Shown here in pieces: positions 1-12,800 of a stretch of DNA of 64,000 nt. Below the pieces are notes generated by a model. It worked only from the letters and a program-made list of their open reading frames with translations. It was not told the DNA's origin and made no database searches. The position numbers were made by a program, and so were the translations under genes. Source of the stretch: Baylisascaris procyonis (lineage: Eukaryota > Nematoda > Chromadorea > Rhabditida > Ascarididae); NCBI GenBank assembly GCA_037389465.1, contig JAZARR010000123.1:2860501-2924500 (forward strand), in the 5' to 3' direction. Each line of letters begins with the position of its first letter. The stretch's first letter is position 1.

Positions 1-830
1 GAAAATCGAATCGACCGGTCAGAATTTCTGAAATATCGATTTTTGCAGCTTAGGGGGTTCTGGTTCTCAGCCGATATTTGAGATAGGCAAAAGAAGTCTT
101 TCGATTTGTGGTCTACTCGGCGAGACCTCCCGAACGATATACAGGTGACCGACCATGAGCAAAAAGGAGCCGAGAAAAAAATCCTAAAAATCGCAATTTT
201 TCGATCGTAAGGGGGTAGTACACAGGGAATTTTTGAAAAAATATTTTTGTCTCTGATTTCGCTGATTTAGGTATCAAACGATAGATCCCGATGTGCTGAT
301 CACGGATACATGCACATTTGCTGTTGTATGTAGAAATAGGAAAACTATAGGTGCACGAATGCTGTAGTTCTATATAAATGTACTGAAATTGATACTTCGG
401 AGTTTTTTTCTCGGCAATTGTTAAGCCTATGGAGCTGCGGCTTGCTTCCCTCAACACAACTTTTAAAGCTCTATCAAACGACATATAGCTTATTATATTT
501 CGAGAGGAAGGTTGAAAACCCAATCGACCGGCCAGAATTTCTGAAATATCGATTTTTGCAGCTTAGGGGGTTCTGGTTCTCGGCCGATATTTGAGATAGG
601 CAAAAGAAGTCTTTCGATTTGTGGTCTACTCGGCGAGACCTCCCGAACGATATACAGGTGACCTCATCGGGCAAACAGGAGCCGAGAAAAACAATCTCAA
701 AAATAGCAATTTTTCGATCGTAAAGGGGGTATAGCACAGGGAAATTTTGAAAAAATATTTTTGTCTGTAATTTGGACAAATTTAGTATCAAACGATAGAT
801 CTCGATGAGCTGATCACGAATACGTGCATA
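1..830. repeat. Two copies of a ~513-bp-period repeat
   Basis: Bases 1-317 and 514-830 are close copies of each other, offset by 513 bases. Both contain a CAGCTTAGGGGGTTCTGG stretch, a GAGACCTCCCGAACGATATA stretch and an AAAAATATTTTTGTCT stretch. The first copy is cut by the window edge, so the array may continue to the left. Bases 318-513 are the rest of the monomer. I do not recognise the family. Open frames here are repeat artefacts. Confidence 0.85.
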
Positions 831-1153
831 TTCTCCCTGGTCCTTATGTTTTCAAGGAAATATGCGTTATTCAGGGAGAGGGGCATAGACTCGCTGGGGT
901 ATGTCACACTCGCACTGAGATGTGGCCTGGCGGGCGCTGGTGTAGCGGAGTGGGTGCTACAGCGGTGTATGCGTGCAGGCTACGTTGTTTCAACGAGGGC
1001 CCTATTATAGCTGTTAAAGCTTTGCATTCACATCAACTTTTTCATGGTTTTTTCTCAAAAAGTGATTCGGTGGGTCCAGAATGTAGCGGACAGGGCTGAG
1101 AGAGAGGGGTTCGGTCCACAAACTTGCGGATATATTTTAGCATTGTGTTTTAG
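831..1153. other. GC-richer stretch next to the repeat, no gene assigned
   Basis: This stretch has visibly more G+C than its surroundings and holds a 91-codon plus-strand frame (824-1099) that resembles nothing I know. It could be a further repeat part or a 5' exon of the following gene. The frame ends in a stop before the first convincing splice acceptor at 1152-1153. Confidence 0.4.
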
Positions 1154-1210
1154 CTTGTCGAAGAAATTATCCAGAAGCTACGTTCTACCGAAAAGGGGAG
1201 CTCAGAAAAG
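1154..1210 (+). CDS. Exon candidate 1 of the unrecognised gene
   Basis: The exon follows a TGTTTTAG acceptor and is followed by a GTAAGG donor. It gives 19 open codons, LVEEIIQKLRSTEKGSSEK, and ends in phase 0. It is short, so it could be fortuitous, but both splice signals are good and the phase fits the next exon. Confidence 0.45.
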
Positions 1211-4200
1211 GTAAGGCACTATCACCTGAAATTATATCGCACCGTTCAATACCATATAACTTTTATTGCGATAAAGTCAAATGAATCAGCGAAATATGTG
1301 CATATGCAACGGCTGCATTTTTGAAAACGTTGTTGTATGAAGCAATCGCTGATATTTTGATGGGATTTGTTTTGCATTACCGGGATTTGATAATGTAATT
1401 TCAAATTTTTTTTACTCGTTGCCTTCAACTATGAGTATAATGCTTCAGTGTTTATTACTGCTATTCCATTAAATAAGCCAATCAAGAAATATAGTTTAAC
1501 TGTCACTATCTGCCCCAATTAAGAACTAATACCACAGCAATACTTCTTTGCAACGGTGAAGTGAATAAACCGTCGAAATGACACAGTCGGTTTCTCTTTC
1601 TTCTAAGAACATTAAATGTGATAATAAAGTAAAATAAAGGACAACGAATGTGAAAATAACCATCTTAATATATCACACATGATGGATTTATCGTACGTAT
1701 TCGTTTGACCACTATTTTAATCAATAGTCCAAAAGATCTCTCGATAAAAACTTGCAGCTATGACCCGTGCGTACGATAGATTCAATTCATTTCATGTTCC
1801 CAAAATCTATGATGGATGTTTTATGCAAATGAATTCAATGGATTCTTACTTATTTAAGAACTATAACAGTTTATACACAATCATTAGTTTTTTAACTGAC
1901 TGTCATTACACCACAGGAAGTTTACAAATTTGAATAATTTTTCCAGCAGGTAAAGATACTAGCAAAACTGTGGCATTTGGCATTCAAAAGGAGGAATTAC
2001 TCGTATTCATTGTTGCAAATGCAATTTCCCCTCAGGCGATGTGGAATCTGCGAGCTTTCAGAATTGTCACCAACGGTTCATTGAACTTGCAGTCTAATTC
2101 GATGCCAACTGCACCACAAGCACAATCACAATTAGTGGCCTATCCGTATCCTTATGCTCAAAATGCACCTGTGGCGTACCGGAATGCACCGATTGTCTAT
2201 CAACAATCGAACATACCACCTGGTGTGATGATTCAACCGTCATCACCAATCGTTTGGACTGCTGTGCAAATGACTCCCCAACCCAATATCGCCCCAAGGT
2301 CAACCTGCAATTGCTTTATAAATCACTTTCGAAAGCAGCTATGAGATCGGTTCTATTCTCTCCTCAGCATTGATCTCACCTAAACACATACAAAGTGTTT
2401 CTTGAAATATCCCGGCAGAAATTCATTCAAGCAACGATCTGGTATCACTTAGTGAGATCATCTATGCCTGCTAGCAAACAGTATAAATCGTAATATAACC
2501 ATACAATCGAGGACACCATCTCAGATTTCTTTGAAATAACGTTAAAAGGAATGATCTCATTTGAAGTAGGAAGCCAAACCAGCACATAGCACTACGAACG
2601 TCTTCGAATATTGACCAGAATATCGTCGAATTCAAATTATATTTGAGATGGGTTTAACAATGTGTTACAAAGCAACAAAGACAAGCTAGCTGCATTAGTT
2701 GTGGATGCTCGGCATCATCGTGTTATATTTACTAAACAACAAATCGTTAGCGTTTTTCCACTTCAGAAAGCATTCAAGGACAAATTATACCGAAGAGGAA
2801 AGAAAAAAGAAGAAAAGATCAAAGAAGAGGAAAAGCAGCAAGCACAAACATCATCATAGAACGAAGAAAGAAGGTCTGAATCACCAACTAGTCATTATTA
2901 TGGAAGAAGCAGAGCTTTTTTTTAGTAAACTAGATACGTGATTATTATGTTCAATTGATAGGCGGCGTGTATATGCGCAATAGGTTGAATACGATGATAT
3001 TCGAAAATCGTTCGTTAACTAAAAAATTATTCCAGACAACTAGTACGATATGCGCTTGTGTAGGCTAACGTTTGTAACCGTGTGACTATGGGTGGAAGCT
3101 ATAGGGTCCTCTCTTATAATCGTTGCAAAATATGCAGGCAATCAACGACATGAAAACTCAGCTTTTCTCAACCAGGTGGTATAATGGTCAGTGAAATAGC
3201 AAAATCAATTGCTAGGAAGTTGATGAGAATTCCATCAAATCTCGCAGAATGCTCGAATTTGTAAATATTACCTATAAACGATCAACAAAACAAACGCATA
3301 TTCGAGTTTAAATTTATTTATATGGGAGGGTATACCAAAGAGAAAAACTCAGAGGATATGAATTCAAAGAAAATGATTTTTGAAAGCAATGATTGATTTG
3401 AATGATATTCATTCGTTCTTATTAACATATTCGCCCATCTCAATGCAGTTGACAGTTTTCCGAATTTATTATGGCAATACGCCGTGCAGTGAACTCAGCA
3501 TCTGTAAAGTAGCCTGTCTACAAGCATGTCAGAATGAAGCGTAATATATGCATTTGGTCTATACTAGTTTTTTACTGTTTGGAGGAGGAGGAAGGAATTG
3601 AGTAAGTGAAGGATACAGGACAAATGAGGGCTTTTAGTGAACATTGCATTCAGCGGTTGGATTAGGAGTACACAGCGCAAGCCATTGAGCAGGGAAGAGG
3701 CCTCGTAGACTTAAATGATCTTAGACTACTTGGAATAAATCCACTTCAGTGAAATGACCTCAAAGTTGAAATCAATAACTGAGAACACCTTGTAAATCCC
3801 ATGGGAAAAAAAAAGAAGTTTATAGGAAAGAACACGGAATCGACTGATGAAGAAGAGAGAGAAGAAAGGAGAAGACGAAGGAAAGAGAAGAGAGCGAAAA
3901 GAAAAAGTGCGTTGCATTTACTGTTTCCGGTGGTAATGATACCACTTGACGATAACATTTCCTCAAGTAGAAAACCTGAATAGCAAAATAGTTGTTAAGA
4001 GGTTTAGTGTAGTGATGCATAAATTGAATCATCCACAAATCTGAATTCGAAGAATACTTTTGACTGGTGAGGATTGTTGTGGAACATAGAAATTATTCCA
4101 ATTTTAATAAGCTCATATAATGGTTACATCTAAGCAAAGCGTATAATTTCCTTTAGAATGAATATTATGTCACGCATTCATTTCTCTGAAATTCTCAAAG

Positions 4201-4906
4201 AAAAGGCATTCGTAAGTTTTCCCGCACCACTTATATAAACATAATCTTCGTTGAGAAATTCACATTTATGGATTGAATTTTTAATTAGCTCATTTGTTCT
4301 TGGGAACGGCGAGCACCATAGGAAATTAGAGAATGACTTCGCTGAAAATTAAAAAATTTTGAATCTCTCCTCGCTTCTTCCTTCTAGATTATCTGAAATG
4401 AATTTCGTACGAAAATCAACGGCTGAAATCAGAAACGAAAGTCTCAAAGGTAGCAGAGATAGCTAATCCGAGAGAACGGGGCACTCAACAAACAGTGTAC
4501 AGGAGGAGACTGCACATTTGTAAGAAGCCCCGTGGGCGTTCCGGGGAACTACCACTACTTGTTTAACATTTTGTGCATTTGTCACAAAATTTTTGAAATC
4601 ATGAAGATGGTTGTGGTTGTGCTTCCGGAGCACCTACCTTACGAGTTACAACGGTGACGCGCTATTTGGTGCCGGTAGCGCGCTCAAACGAGCGATCGAC
4701 TGACTATGTGCCCCGATTGTTGACAGAAAGCACTTAGCCGTATTGGCTACTCGAACAGTTTTCCGAATCGCCAAATGAGCGCATACCTTGCAGGTAAGCA
4801 TTCAAAGAAGGATGAAAGTATGGAAGGACAAGAGAGCAAACCAATACTGACCACGCCTAATACGGACGACGCACCGAACACGCCACTCACACCAAAAACT
4901 AGATGA
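1154..4906 (+). CDS. Unrecognised nuclear-type protein, multi-exon gene model
   Basis: The model has exons 1154-1210, 2036-2298, 2767-2873, 3826-3906, 4433-4560 and 4727-4906, all bounded by GT-AG sites. The phases agree throughout: 816 nt, 272 codons including the TGA stop. The protein runs from a Pro/Gln/Tyr-rich part through two Lys/Arg/Glu/His-rich blocks and an Arg-rich block to an acidic Thr/Pro tail ending in NTPLTPKTR. That composition suggests a disordered nuclear or RNA-associated protein, but I do not recognise a family and no fold is visible. The 5' end is open: no start codon is identified and more exons may lie upstream. Alternative acceptors exist for exons 2 and 5. An AATAAA 76 bases past the stop supports the 3' end. 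It is convergent with HEATR1. Confidence 0.6.
2036..2298 (+). CDS. Pro/Gln/Tyr-rich exon of the unrecognised gene
   Basis: The frame is rich in P, Q, Y, S and N, with stretches such as QLVAYPYPYAQNAPVAYR and NIPPGVMIQPSSPIVW. I placed the start after the CCCCTCAG acceptor because it is in phase with the preceding exon. Alternatives are 1947, which has a stronger pyrimidine tract but requires phase 1, and 2093 after TTGCAG in phase 0. The donor is CCAAG|GTCAAC and the exon ends in phase 2. Confidence 0.6.
2767..2873 (+). CDS. Lysine/histidine-rich exon of the unrecognised gene
   Basis: After CCACTTCAG the phase-2 frame reads a strongly basic run, including ERKKKKRSKKRKSSKHKHHH, ending at a GTCTGA donor in phase 1. 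It resembles nuclear-localisation or RNA-binding tails. The other open frame here is a shadow caused by the A-rich sequence. Confidence 0.6.
3826..3906 (+). CDS. Glu/Arg-rich exon of the unrecognised gene
   Basis: The acceptor is GTTTATAG. The phase-1 frame gives KNTESTDEEEREERRRRRKE and continues KRAKRK, an acidic-then-basic charged helix-like run. The donor is GTGCGT at 3907. An alternative donor at 3911 (GTTGCA) would join a different acceptor at 4387. Confidence 0.55.
4433..4560 (+). CDS. Basic exon of the unrecognised gene
   Basis: The frame includes SKVAEIANPRERGTQQTVYR and KKPRGRSGELPLL, then a GTTTAA donor. The phase fits both neighbours (1 in, 0 out). An alternative exon starts at 4388 after a better pyrimidine tract (CTTCTTCCTTCTAG) and reads SEMNFVRKSTAEIRNESLK in another frame. 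RNA reads would be needed to choose. Confidence 0.4.
4727..4906 (+). CDS. Last exon of the unrecognised gene
   Basis: The acceptor is ATTGTTGACAG. Sixty codons including the stop read KALSRIGYSNSFPNRQMSAY, then a lysine patch, then an acidic Thr/Pro tail with LTTPNTDDAPNTPLTPKTR and TGA at 4904-4906. The repeated T-P dipeptides are possible proline-directed kinase sites (inference). Confidence 0.65.
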   Translation, partial: KALSRIGYSNSFPNRQMSAYLAGKHSKKDESMEGQESKPILTTPNTDDAPNTPLTPKTR

Positions 4907-4981
4907 ATGTGATACAGGGCGGCAGCCCGTTCGACTGAAATGTGAAATCGCCATATGCAATCTCTAATAGATATGACCTTA

Positions 4982-4987
4982 AATAAA
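4982..4987 (+). terminator. Polyadenylation signal AATAAA
   Basis: A canonical AATAAA lies 76 bases after the stop codon at 4906, the expected spacing for the 3' end of the plus-strand gene. Confidence 0.55.
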
Positions 4988-6702
4988 TATGTGGATACTA
5001 AAGTGAAAATGTTGTTTGCTACCGATGTGCCCCTCAACGATGGAATGATGAAAGAGTATCATCAAATGCAACATCTCGCCTTCATCCAACCAGCTTAATT
5101 AACCGTAACAAAGCATGAAGACATTTGTTGCAGTAGTAAGCAGTTCAAAAACATTTCTATATCTCTAATAAATCTGACCAAGAAAAGTGATCAAAGCTAC
5201 TAACATCGCTCGAAGCCATATCTTTTGTACATTTGTAAACAAACGCGATTATTGATGTTCACTTAATACCGAAACGCGATGGCACACATTGGGGAATCGT
5301 AATGGCCATATATTTTGCTCCCATAACCGCTCATCTGCCAAATGCGGAACTGAGATCTTCCCCACAGGTTGTTGAAGCCCTACAAGCAATAATCATAAAA
5401 AATGTGCACTTGAAACGGCTATAACTGAGAACACTTGTCACAGTATTGCTCTTATTGCTGTTCAAATTTTTTTTACAAAGGCTTCTTATCGAAAGGCAGT
5501 GTCCGAACATGTCTGAGTGACCCGAAGTCCTACTTACTAAACTAGAAAAGCTAGGGCAACTGGACCTGACGTGGCTTTTACTGAACACCCTCCGTTCTTA
5601 TTGGTTACAACTTAACCGGCGTGAATAGACACGAAATTTCAGTCAGATTTATAAAGGAGGAATGTATTATAAAGGTATTCACGAATATTATTATAGCGCA
5701 CTTGCAAAGAACTGGTTGCATGAACGAATTGCCCAAACATGCAAGTTTTTACAATTTCCCCATCGCATTTTCCCATAAAGAAAAGCAAATATGAGTGTTA
5801 TGAATAAAGCAAATGAAATAAGTGAGCTATGAAATTCATGAAATGAATTAAATCTGTTAACAAGTGTATTCGAATCGAAGCAACTTGCGTACCCGAACTA
5901 TGACAGAACGTCCTGCCATTGTTCAAGCCTTCAGATTTTCACAGCAACTTTCTTGTTTCAAGATATCCTCATATGCAAACGGTATCAAACGTGGATAGGT
6001 AGTAAATAGCCGCAGTCATGACCATAGTAGTCGATTCAACTAATCGCTGTGGTCTCTACTTCAGAGATGTAACAAATAATTTTATAACGAAAATCTGATC
6101 AACAACAACATAACAATCAACAACGAAGAGGAAAGCAAATCGATCAACTCCTATAATCAGCATGCCAGCAAACAGCTTCATTATAGCCTCAATCAGATAT
6201 TTCAGCATGGCGCTGACGATAACTCCTATTATGTTCACCTCAAAAATGTTTTATTCTAAATAAGGAAGACTTATCAATCAATCTACTACTTCAAACCATT
6301 TCAATCTGATGGAAGAAGGAAGGTACTATTAATTCTCTACGAGGATTATGAGCAGATGAAATTTCTAATGCTGTTTGAAGACACAAATAGGAATACTTCT
6401 CTTCATGCATCGGCAACAAATTTCCCCACTCACTTAGCTAAGAACTCGTTGAATATATCAAACAAAAAACAGCAAAGGCAATAGTTCAAAACATAATAAG
6501 AATAAAATCAAGTAGCAGAACTATTTCAAAATATTTTCAAATAAAACTGACAACAAAGAACTACATCGATTAGAAATGATAGAACCGCAATATCTCAAGC
6601 CGTTAACTTAAAGATTTGGGATATGCCATAACTATGACCGTCCTCTTTTAGCCCGATCTCAATCATATCGTTTCAAACACTCAAAATAAACAACATATCA
6701 CA
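4988..6702. other. Intergenic space between convergent genes
   Basis: I see no convincing coding region here. It should contain the 3' untranslated region of HEATR1. A minus-strand AATAAA at 6250-6255 is a possible polyadenylation signal, about 450 bases past that stop. The minus-strand open frames at 5331-5588 and 6056-6238 have no recognisable features. Confidence 0.5.
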
Positions 6703-6800
6703 TTAATATTGAATATAACCCTCGGCGATTTCCTCTCCAAACTTCTTTCTCAATAAAGCGATCACCTTATCGCATTGTTCCTCAACTTTTTTCTTTTCAT
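6703..6800 (-). CDS. HEATR1: HEATR1 exon 38 (stop codon)
   Basis: After a long T tract and CAG it reads DEKKKVEEQCDKVIALLRKK and then FGEEIAEGYIQY with TAA at 6703-6705. Human HEATR1 ends similarly (VEHQCQKTIQQL then an LGEPLQSYF-type tail). Confidence 0.95.
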
Positions 6801-9800
6801 CTGAAAAAAAAAAAAACATGCAAACGTATCAAATGAACGTATCTTCAATGCCCACTCTGCTGGAATTTGATAATAAAGTGAGTTAACTCATTTCTGAATT
6901 TAAATAACCATATCTATTCAGCTTTTTATTTTCAACGATATTTCGAGAACAGAGTCGTTTTTTTTGGAAGCAACACCGCAAAATACTGCAAAAAAAGGCA
7001 AAACGACTAAAACAGTCAACATTTACTCTCCGATTTCTTATCATTCAGTGATGATTCCTCGATAAATCTATATCTAAATGAGCGTCTCAGATTAGCACAT
7101 TTATATTTAGAAGTATTTAGAAGACTAAAGTAATACAAACGTAATACAAATAAAGGTTTCATAAGACGCCATATGCAATCAACCGAATCAGTTAAAACAA
7201 ATAGAAGTCAACAAAACGAACCTTCTAGTAGTTCACTGAGGAACGGCAATACAGATGGCAAAAGAGGTGCCACTGCATCACCCATACGATCGAATATCCT
7301 CTCTAACACCAATAACGTACAATAGCGCACCTGTAATATGATTATCCACATTACGCTGCCAACATTTATTAAATAAATGTGCACCGGAAATAGCAGACGG
7401 ATCGCGCAGAAACAATAACTGCATGATGTTGAGCGCATAATTCACATTCATATATCGGACGGTATCCAAACCGAAATATTCGTAGTGTTGATCAGCAGCA
7501 ATTGATTGGCCGAAATGTGTAGAAGATGGCCACTACGCAAAACGAAACAAGTGCTAAGGAAAATAAATAATGCCTAAAATAACATCTCTGCTACCTCGTC
7601 GCATCTATTTGACGAAGGAAAAAACTTCTGAAACCGACCTCTGCATTCAAGACAGTGCATACAAGACAGTTGAAAGATTTTCATGAACCCCTACCTGCAA
7701 ATATACCCGTATTCGTCAATTCTCTTAACTTTATTTACTTACCTCTGCTTTTATTAGTTTTCCTCACAAAAGCAGATAGCTAGTCACGTTTTAAATCCTC
7801 CAGGTTCCCAACAAAAAAAAGGACAAATAAACGAGTTTCATTCCTTCCGCTTCATTTCAGTTATGAAACAATCGCCATGTTGTACATTATATTTCATTTG
7901 AGAAATCCAAACCGTTGAATTGCTTGAAATCTTCTCTATCGAAAAGAATCGCAAAAGAACAAAATCGCTTCATAGTTTTGGGAATTCTTTATGAAAGAAA
8001 GAGATTCTCAAAAAGTCATTAACAAATACCTTTGGCGATGTATTCCGAGTTTTGAGCATAATCTTATTGGTCATTTCGGTAAGTGCATCATTATGACAGT
8101 CGGCGATTTGCAGCAAGCAATCAGCCAAATGTGGAATACATCGTTGCTCATGACCGGCCACTATTGTATTGTCCAGCTCATTGATAACGTCATCGATGAC
8201 CAGTTGACATCGCTCCCTGAATGAACCTCACTGTCCTAGTGGAGATCACATCACACTACAAACATTCGGGATATCACCACCTAACTTCTGCAATAACAGC
8301 TTTCCATTCGCATCATAGTGCAATAGTTAATAGCGTGCTAAACTGTAGACTGACCACTACCATGCTGGCCAATCGAACAAACAAAAACAACATCTGAATT
8401 GTGGTCGCGTAATCAGTCATATACCTCTCATTTCTATACCACTCGTCTGATTGCTGGCAATCCAATACGTTTAAAAACAACATCGAATCCAATCATTCAA
8501 TCCCTACAGTTTGAAAGATAAACAAACAATTCACTGCCTGCAACATATCACTAAAAAGAACGACATTCCAATCAATCAAATGAATAAGCAAAATAGCACA
8601 ATTTTGTTGTTTGATAGCGAATTTCTTCTATCTTTAAATGAAAAAGACTGAAGTACTAACTCAACGAAGAATTCATGATGTCTGGCACATTTCTCGACCA
8701 AATTGAGCACAAGTATGATGAGTGCATTCATGTCTCGTGCTCCGATCGACCCTTTCTTATAGTTGAACAATAGCGACTCGCTTGCTGCAACCGATCAGTT
8801 AATACGAACGCGAGTACATAAAACTTCCATCTATTTCATACTATAGTAAAGCCAAAAAAGAACAAGGTGGCAAAAGAATCCTGTTAAATAACGTATACTG
8901 CTTTCAAGCGGGCAAAAACACCATCATCTGCATTCCCTACATTTCTGTTGGCTCAAATAAACAATCAATTCTACAGCAAAAACACTGGCAAATGAAAGGA
9001 AAAGAAACTGAATTCGTCCAGGTGATATACTTCGATGAAGACCTGGAATGACTTCAGGTTTTAGCACACTTTAGGACTAGAACGCTAAGAAACGATCGAC
9101 AAAAAAGCGACCAAAGAACCGAGAATGCTATCGATGCAAAAACAAATTTAATATATATGAACATTGCAATCACAAGCAAAAAGTATAGTCGTCCCCGGAA
9201 ATAATAGGTAACTACAAAAGTGTTCTAATCACTAAGTTTTCAACATTTCAGTAAGTTCCCGTCCTAAATTCCACATTAAACGATAAGATCAAGACTAATT
9301 AAGCCCAATAATATCGATTCGTCACAAAACAAAAAACAATTGCATACGTGTAAGACGAGCATTAGTACGCTGTAACACCCGCGGCACCATGTCGAAAATC
9401 CGACCAAAATGAGGCAACGATAGTGCATTGTATGAAGCGTAAAATCTGCAATCGCATTTAATGTGAGAAACGGAACCGAAATATAAACAAACGTCAAACT
9501 GGCTTCCTCAAATAGAGCACTGCAAAAAAAAAACGAAGAGGTTTCATGAAAATATTGCCAAGTCCATCAATCAGCCATTTATAAATTTATAGGCGAAGCA
9601 TGAGACGGGGTTACGAATAAGTTGACAAGTCAACCAAATTTCCAAAAAGTTATACCATCCGGGTCCCTATCACTTTGACTACGTCATTACTTCAGTTAAT
9701 TCTTAAGAAAATAGAATGCATATAGTAGTAAACACCGCCAACTCCTTTGCTTTTTTCTTAGCACAACAACTTAAATTTAATAAGTGAAGTACGAGTGACG

Positions 9801-12800
9801 TATTTAAAGGACCACTGCGGAATTAATCGGAACTGCTGATCCTTCCTAAAATCACTGGACTCTTTGATATAAAGCAATATTGAAATATAAAGTCAATCAA
9901 AAAAATATATTTCTATTGTTTCGACAACACATATTCAATCCGACACAAACAATGATAACAAAATATCCAAAATTCGATTCACTGATAAGTAAAATAACAT
10001 TGAAAAGTAATAAACGTGAGTAAGCAAAGGACCTGTTGAAGAGGTTGAATGCAGTAATCAGGCGTAATGCGTTGTCATCCGCTCGCTCGCTATCTAACGC
10101 CTCTTCTGCCCATTTGCTGAATCGAGCAAAGATTGGACGACATTCGTTCTCAGAGAGGCAATCGATCACGTTCATTAGATAACCGACCAGACGATCTTCG
10201 CAATCCACGACTCGATCGTAGCACTGCAAACATTTATGGCACTCGTAACCTTCAACTCCCATAGCTGCGGGAAAAAATGTTTTTCTCCTCTTTCCCAGAA
10301 TAGATGACACAACCGCTGTCTGATGACGACAGAAGACGCTTGACAAAGAATAATGACTGTCGCCTAAATTCGAGACTCCTTATCAAACAAAGATCGTCAC
10401 TCAAGTGCGAGCTAGATTGAAGAAGCAAAAGCTGATAAAAGAATCTAAAACGATTGCCGACCTCTTGAAATCCAGTCAGCTAACTGCTTCAAATGCGCAC
10501 CATCGAAACTATGACTCCATGGAGACAATGATCGAATTTTTATAAGCAGTTTTAAACAACTGAAAGCGCAGAAGTTTACATTTGGTGGTCACTCCATCAA
10601 CCTTCCTAGCGTTCAATGAAATCAATCGGCAGGACTCACTTCGTATATAACAGAAGATCGGGGGTGTTCCCCGATTCTAATAACGAATAACATAAGGTGT
10701 TTTTTTAAAAAGCAAACCTCCAAAGATCGATTAGCGATACGCGAACCGAAAGCAATCAAGAATTGATCGCATATTGATGGTAAATATTTCAACAATTCGC
10801 TTCGTTGCTTTGTTTGCAAACATGCCGACAACATTGAAAAAAGCGCCACTTCTGCTTCCTGGAAATACTCACAATCTAAATGCACATAATCGATACATTT
10901 AGAAGCAACCTTATTGACTGATTTTCATAATGAGACCTGCTCAATCATGCGACGGTGATAGCCACTCTATTAAAGCTACCAGAACAAATATGTAAGCTTA
11001 TTTCGCGCTCTTTTGCCCATCTTTCTGACTTCCGGAGTTGGTCGGCGAATGGAGGGGAATAAGGTAGGACGAGCGGGAGGAAAACGATAGATGAGGCAGG
11101 CATCGAATGATAAGCTTGTGGCCTCGATTTGTGACATGACACTAAAAATCTGTTGCTTATGAACTCAACTTTGCGGTTTCACAGCTCAAATTTCGATCGC
11201 AGCACGGTCGTGAACTCATTTCCTGCGAAAGCTACGTTGGCAGAGGACGAACCTTTCAGAAATCACGAGAATATTTTAAAAGTTCAATAAAAATCTTCCG
11301 GGCTCCATTTAGTACAAGGACTTGAACTCCGCATAATTTTCAAACAGTGGGAGAAAGGGGAGCGACTTGCGCTACGAACAAAAAAGTTGACAAAAAAGAA
11401 AGAGCAATAAAAAGAAGATGGCTGAACAAACAAATGGAATATTATTGGATAAGAGACAATTATGAGCTACCGGGCATATAATGAGTGCTTCAGTAGCCTC
11501 TCGGAAAGGTTCGACAAGTAGACGCATCTCGAGTTTTGTCAGCGCTTTCCTTATTTGTGCTATGCGATGCTCGACATTCGGCAGCCTCCCACTGCTATCA
11601 ACCGTTGTATCCACCTGCAATATAACCGGATTAATTTCGAAAGAATCAGAAAGATGCAAACGAGGAATCATGCATGAACAACCCTAGAATCCGCTTATAG
11701 GCCGACTGAAGAAACTTCGTGCAAGTTCATGCTCCTCCTCCAATTTTTTACGAAAAGGGCATACTGTGAGCTCAAATTAAAACCTACAACATATTACGGA
11801 TACCCAATTAAGCGTACGATACTGGAGTTCAGATCTGTGCTACAGTATTTACAGTATTTTTTAAAACATTGTGGTACTAGATGAGTATATAGGCATATGC
11901 ATGAAGTAAGAGAAAGTGGAGTAAGCGAAAAAGCATATAAAATAATAAAGCTTACTGTGGAAAGCGTGGCATGATGTCGTGCAAGAGTTCGAGCTAGAGT
12001 GACAAGGATTCGAGTGAGATGTGTGCTGGTGAATTGCACAAAATTCTCAACGATTCTCTGCAGACATATCAACGAGCATTGTAGCAGCACATCACCACCT
12101 GACAATTATATAAAGCAATAAACGATCTGCTTAACAATTGGCGATGAGTAAATTTCCGCTTAGTAACTGAGTGAATACCTTTAAGAGCAATATAAAAACG
12201 CATATTTCCAAAGGGTACCTCAGAAGGACTCATCCCTTCCTTTATCACTTTTCCAGCCATTAGATGTTTAGGGTCCCGATGATATTTGCTTTAACATGCT
12301 CCAGAAAAATAAATAAATGCTTTATATCTCAAGTGGTCACATCACATCATCATCACTCGGGAATTCCTACCCAAACATTAATCCCATCCTCTTTCACTAA
12401 TGCAGTTAACCACGGCATTTGTCATAATCGCTTCCTCTGCTTGTTCTCGTTTACACATGAATCGATAAGTCAACTTTCTCAACTCGTTGCAGCCAAATAT
12501 CTCTATGAAACCATGGAACAGCATCAACAATTGTGTTTCAGCATGACGGATAAACCATTAAAAGCGCCGTTGCTTTCGATCTTATTTCCCAAAGTAGCAC
12601 AATCAAACATTGGAGGAACGTTGTGGCACAGGGTCTATTCGATTTTGCCAATATAACCTAAATCTTGGATTATCTCATTAACGACGAATCCAACAACTAA
12701 GAATATACTACAAAAATGCTTATCAATCGATTTACTTAACAACAAGTGAACAATATTTCAATGATGTGAATTGAAATCCAACAAGTAATGAATTAGTAGC

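Noticed and set aside
3172..3195. GGTGGTATAATGGTCAGTGA, resembling a tRNA A box (TGGTATAATGGT)
   Set aside because: No B box or T-arm follows at tRNA distance and no acceptor or anticodon stem can be formed.
4747..5037. 96-codon minus-strand frame
   Set aside because: It is antisense to the last exon of the plus-strand gene, which has better splice, composition and poly(A) support.
12264..12656. 130-codon plus-strand frame
   Set aside because: It lies antisense in a HEATR1 intron, has no recognisable domain, and flanking exons join in phase without it.
12530..12670. Possible extra HEATR1 exon after GATTTAG (minus strand)
   Set aside because: It breaks the phase between exons 29 and 30, which already match adjacent human segments.
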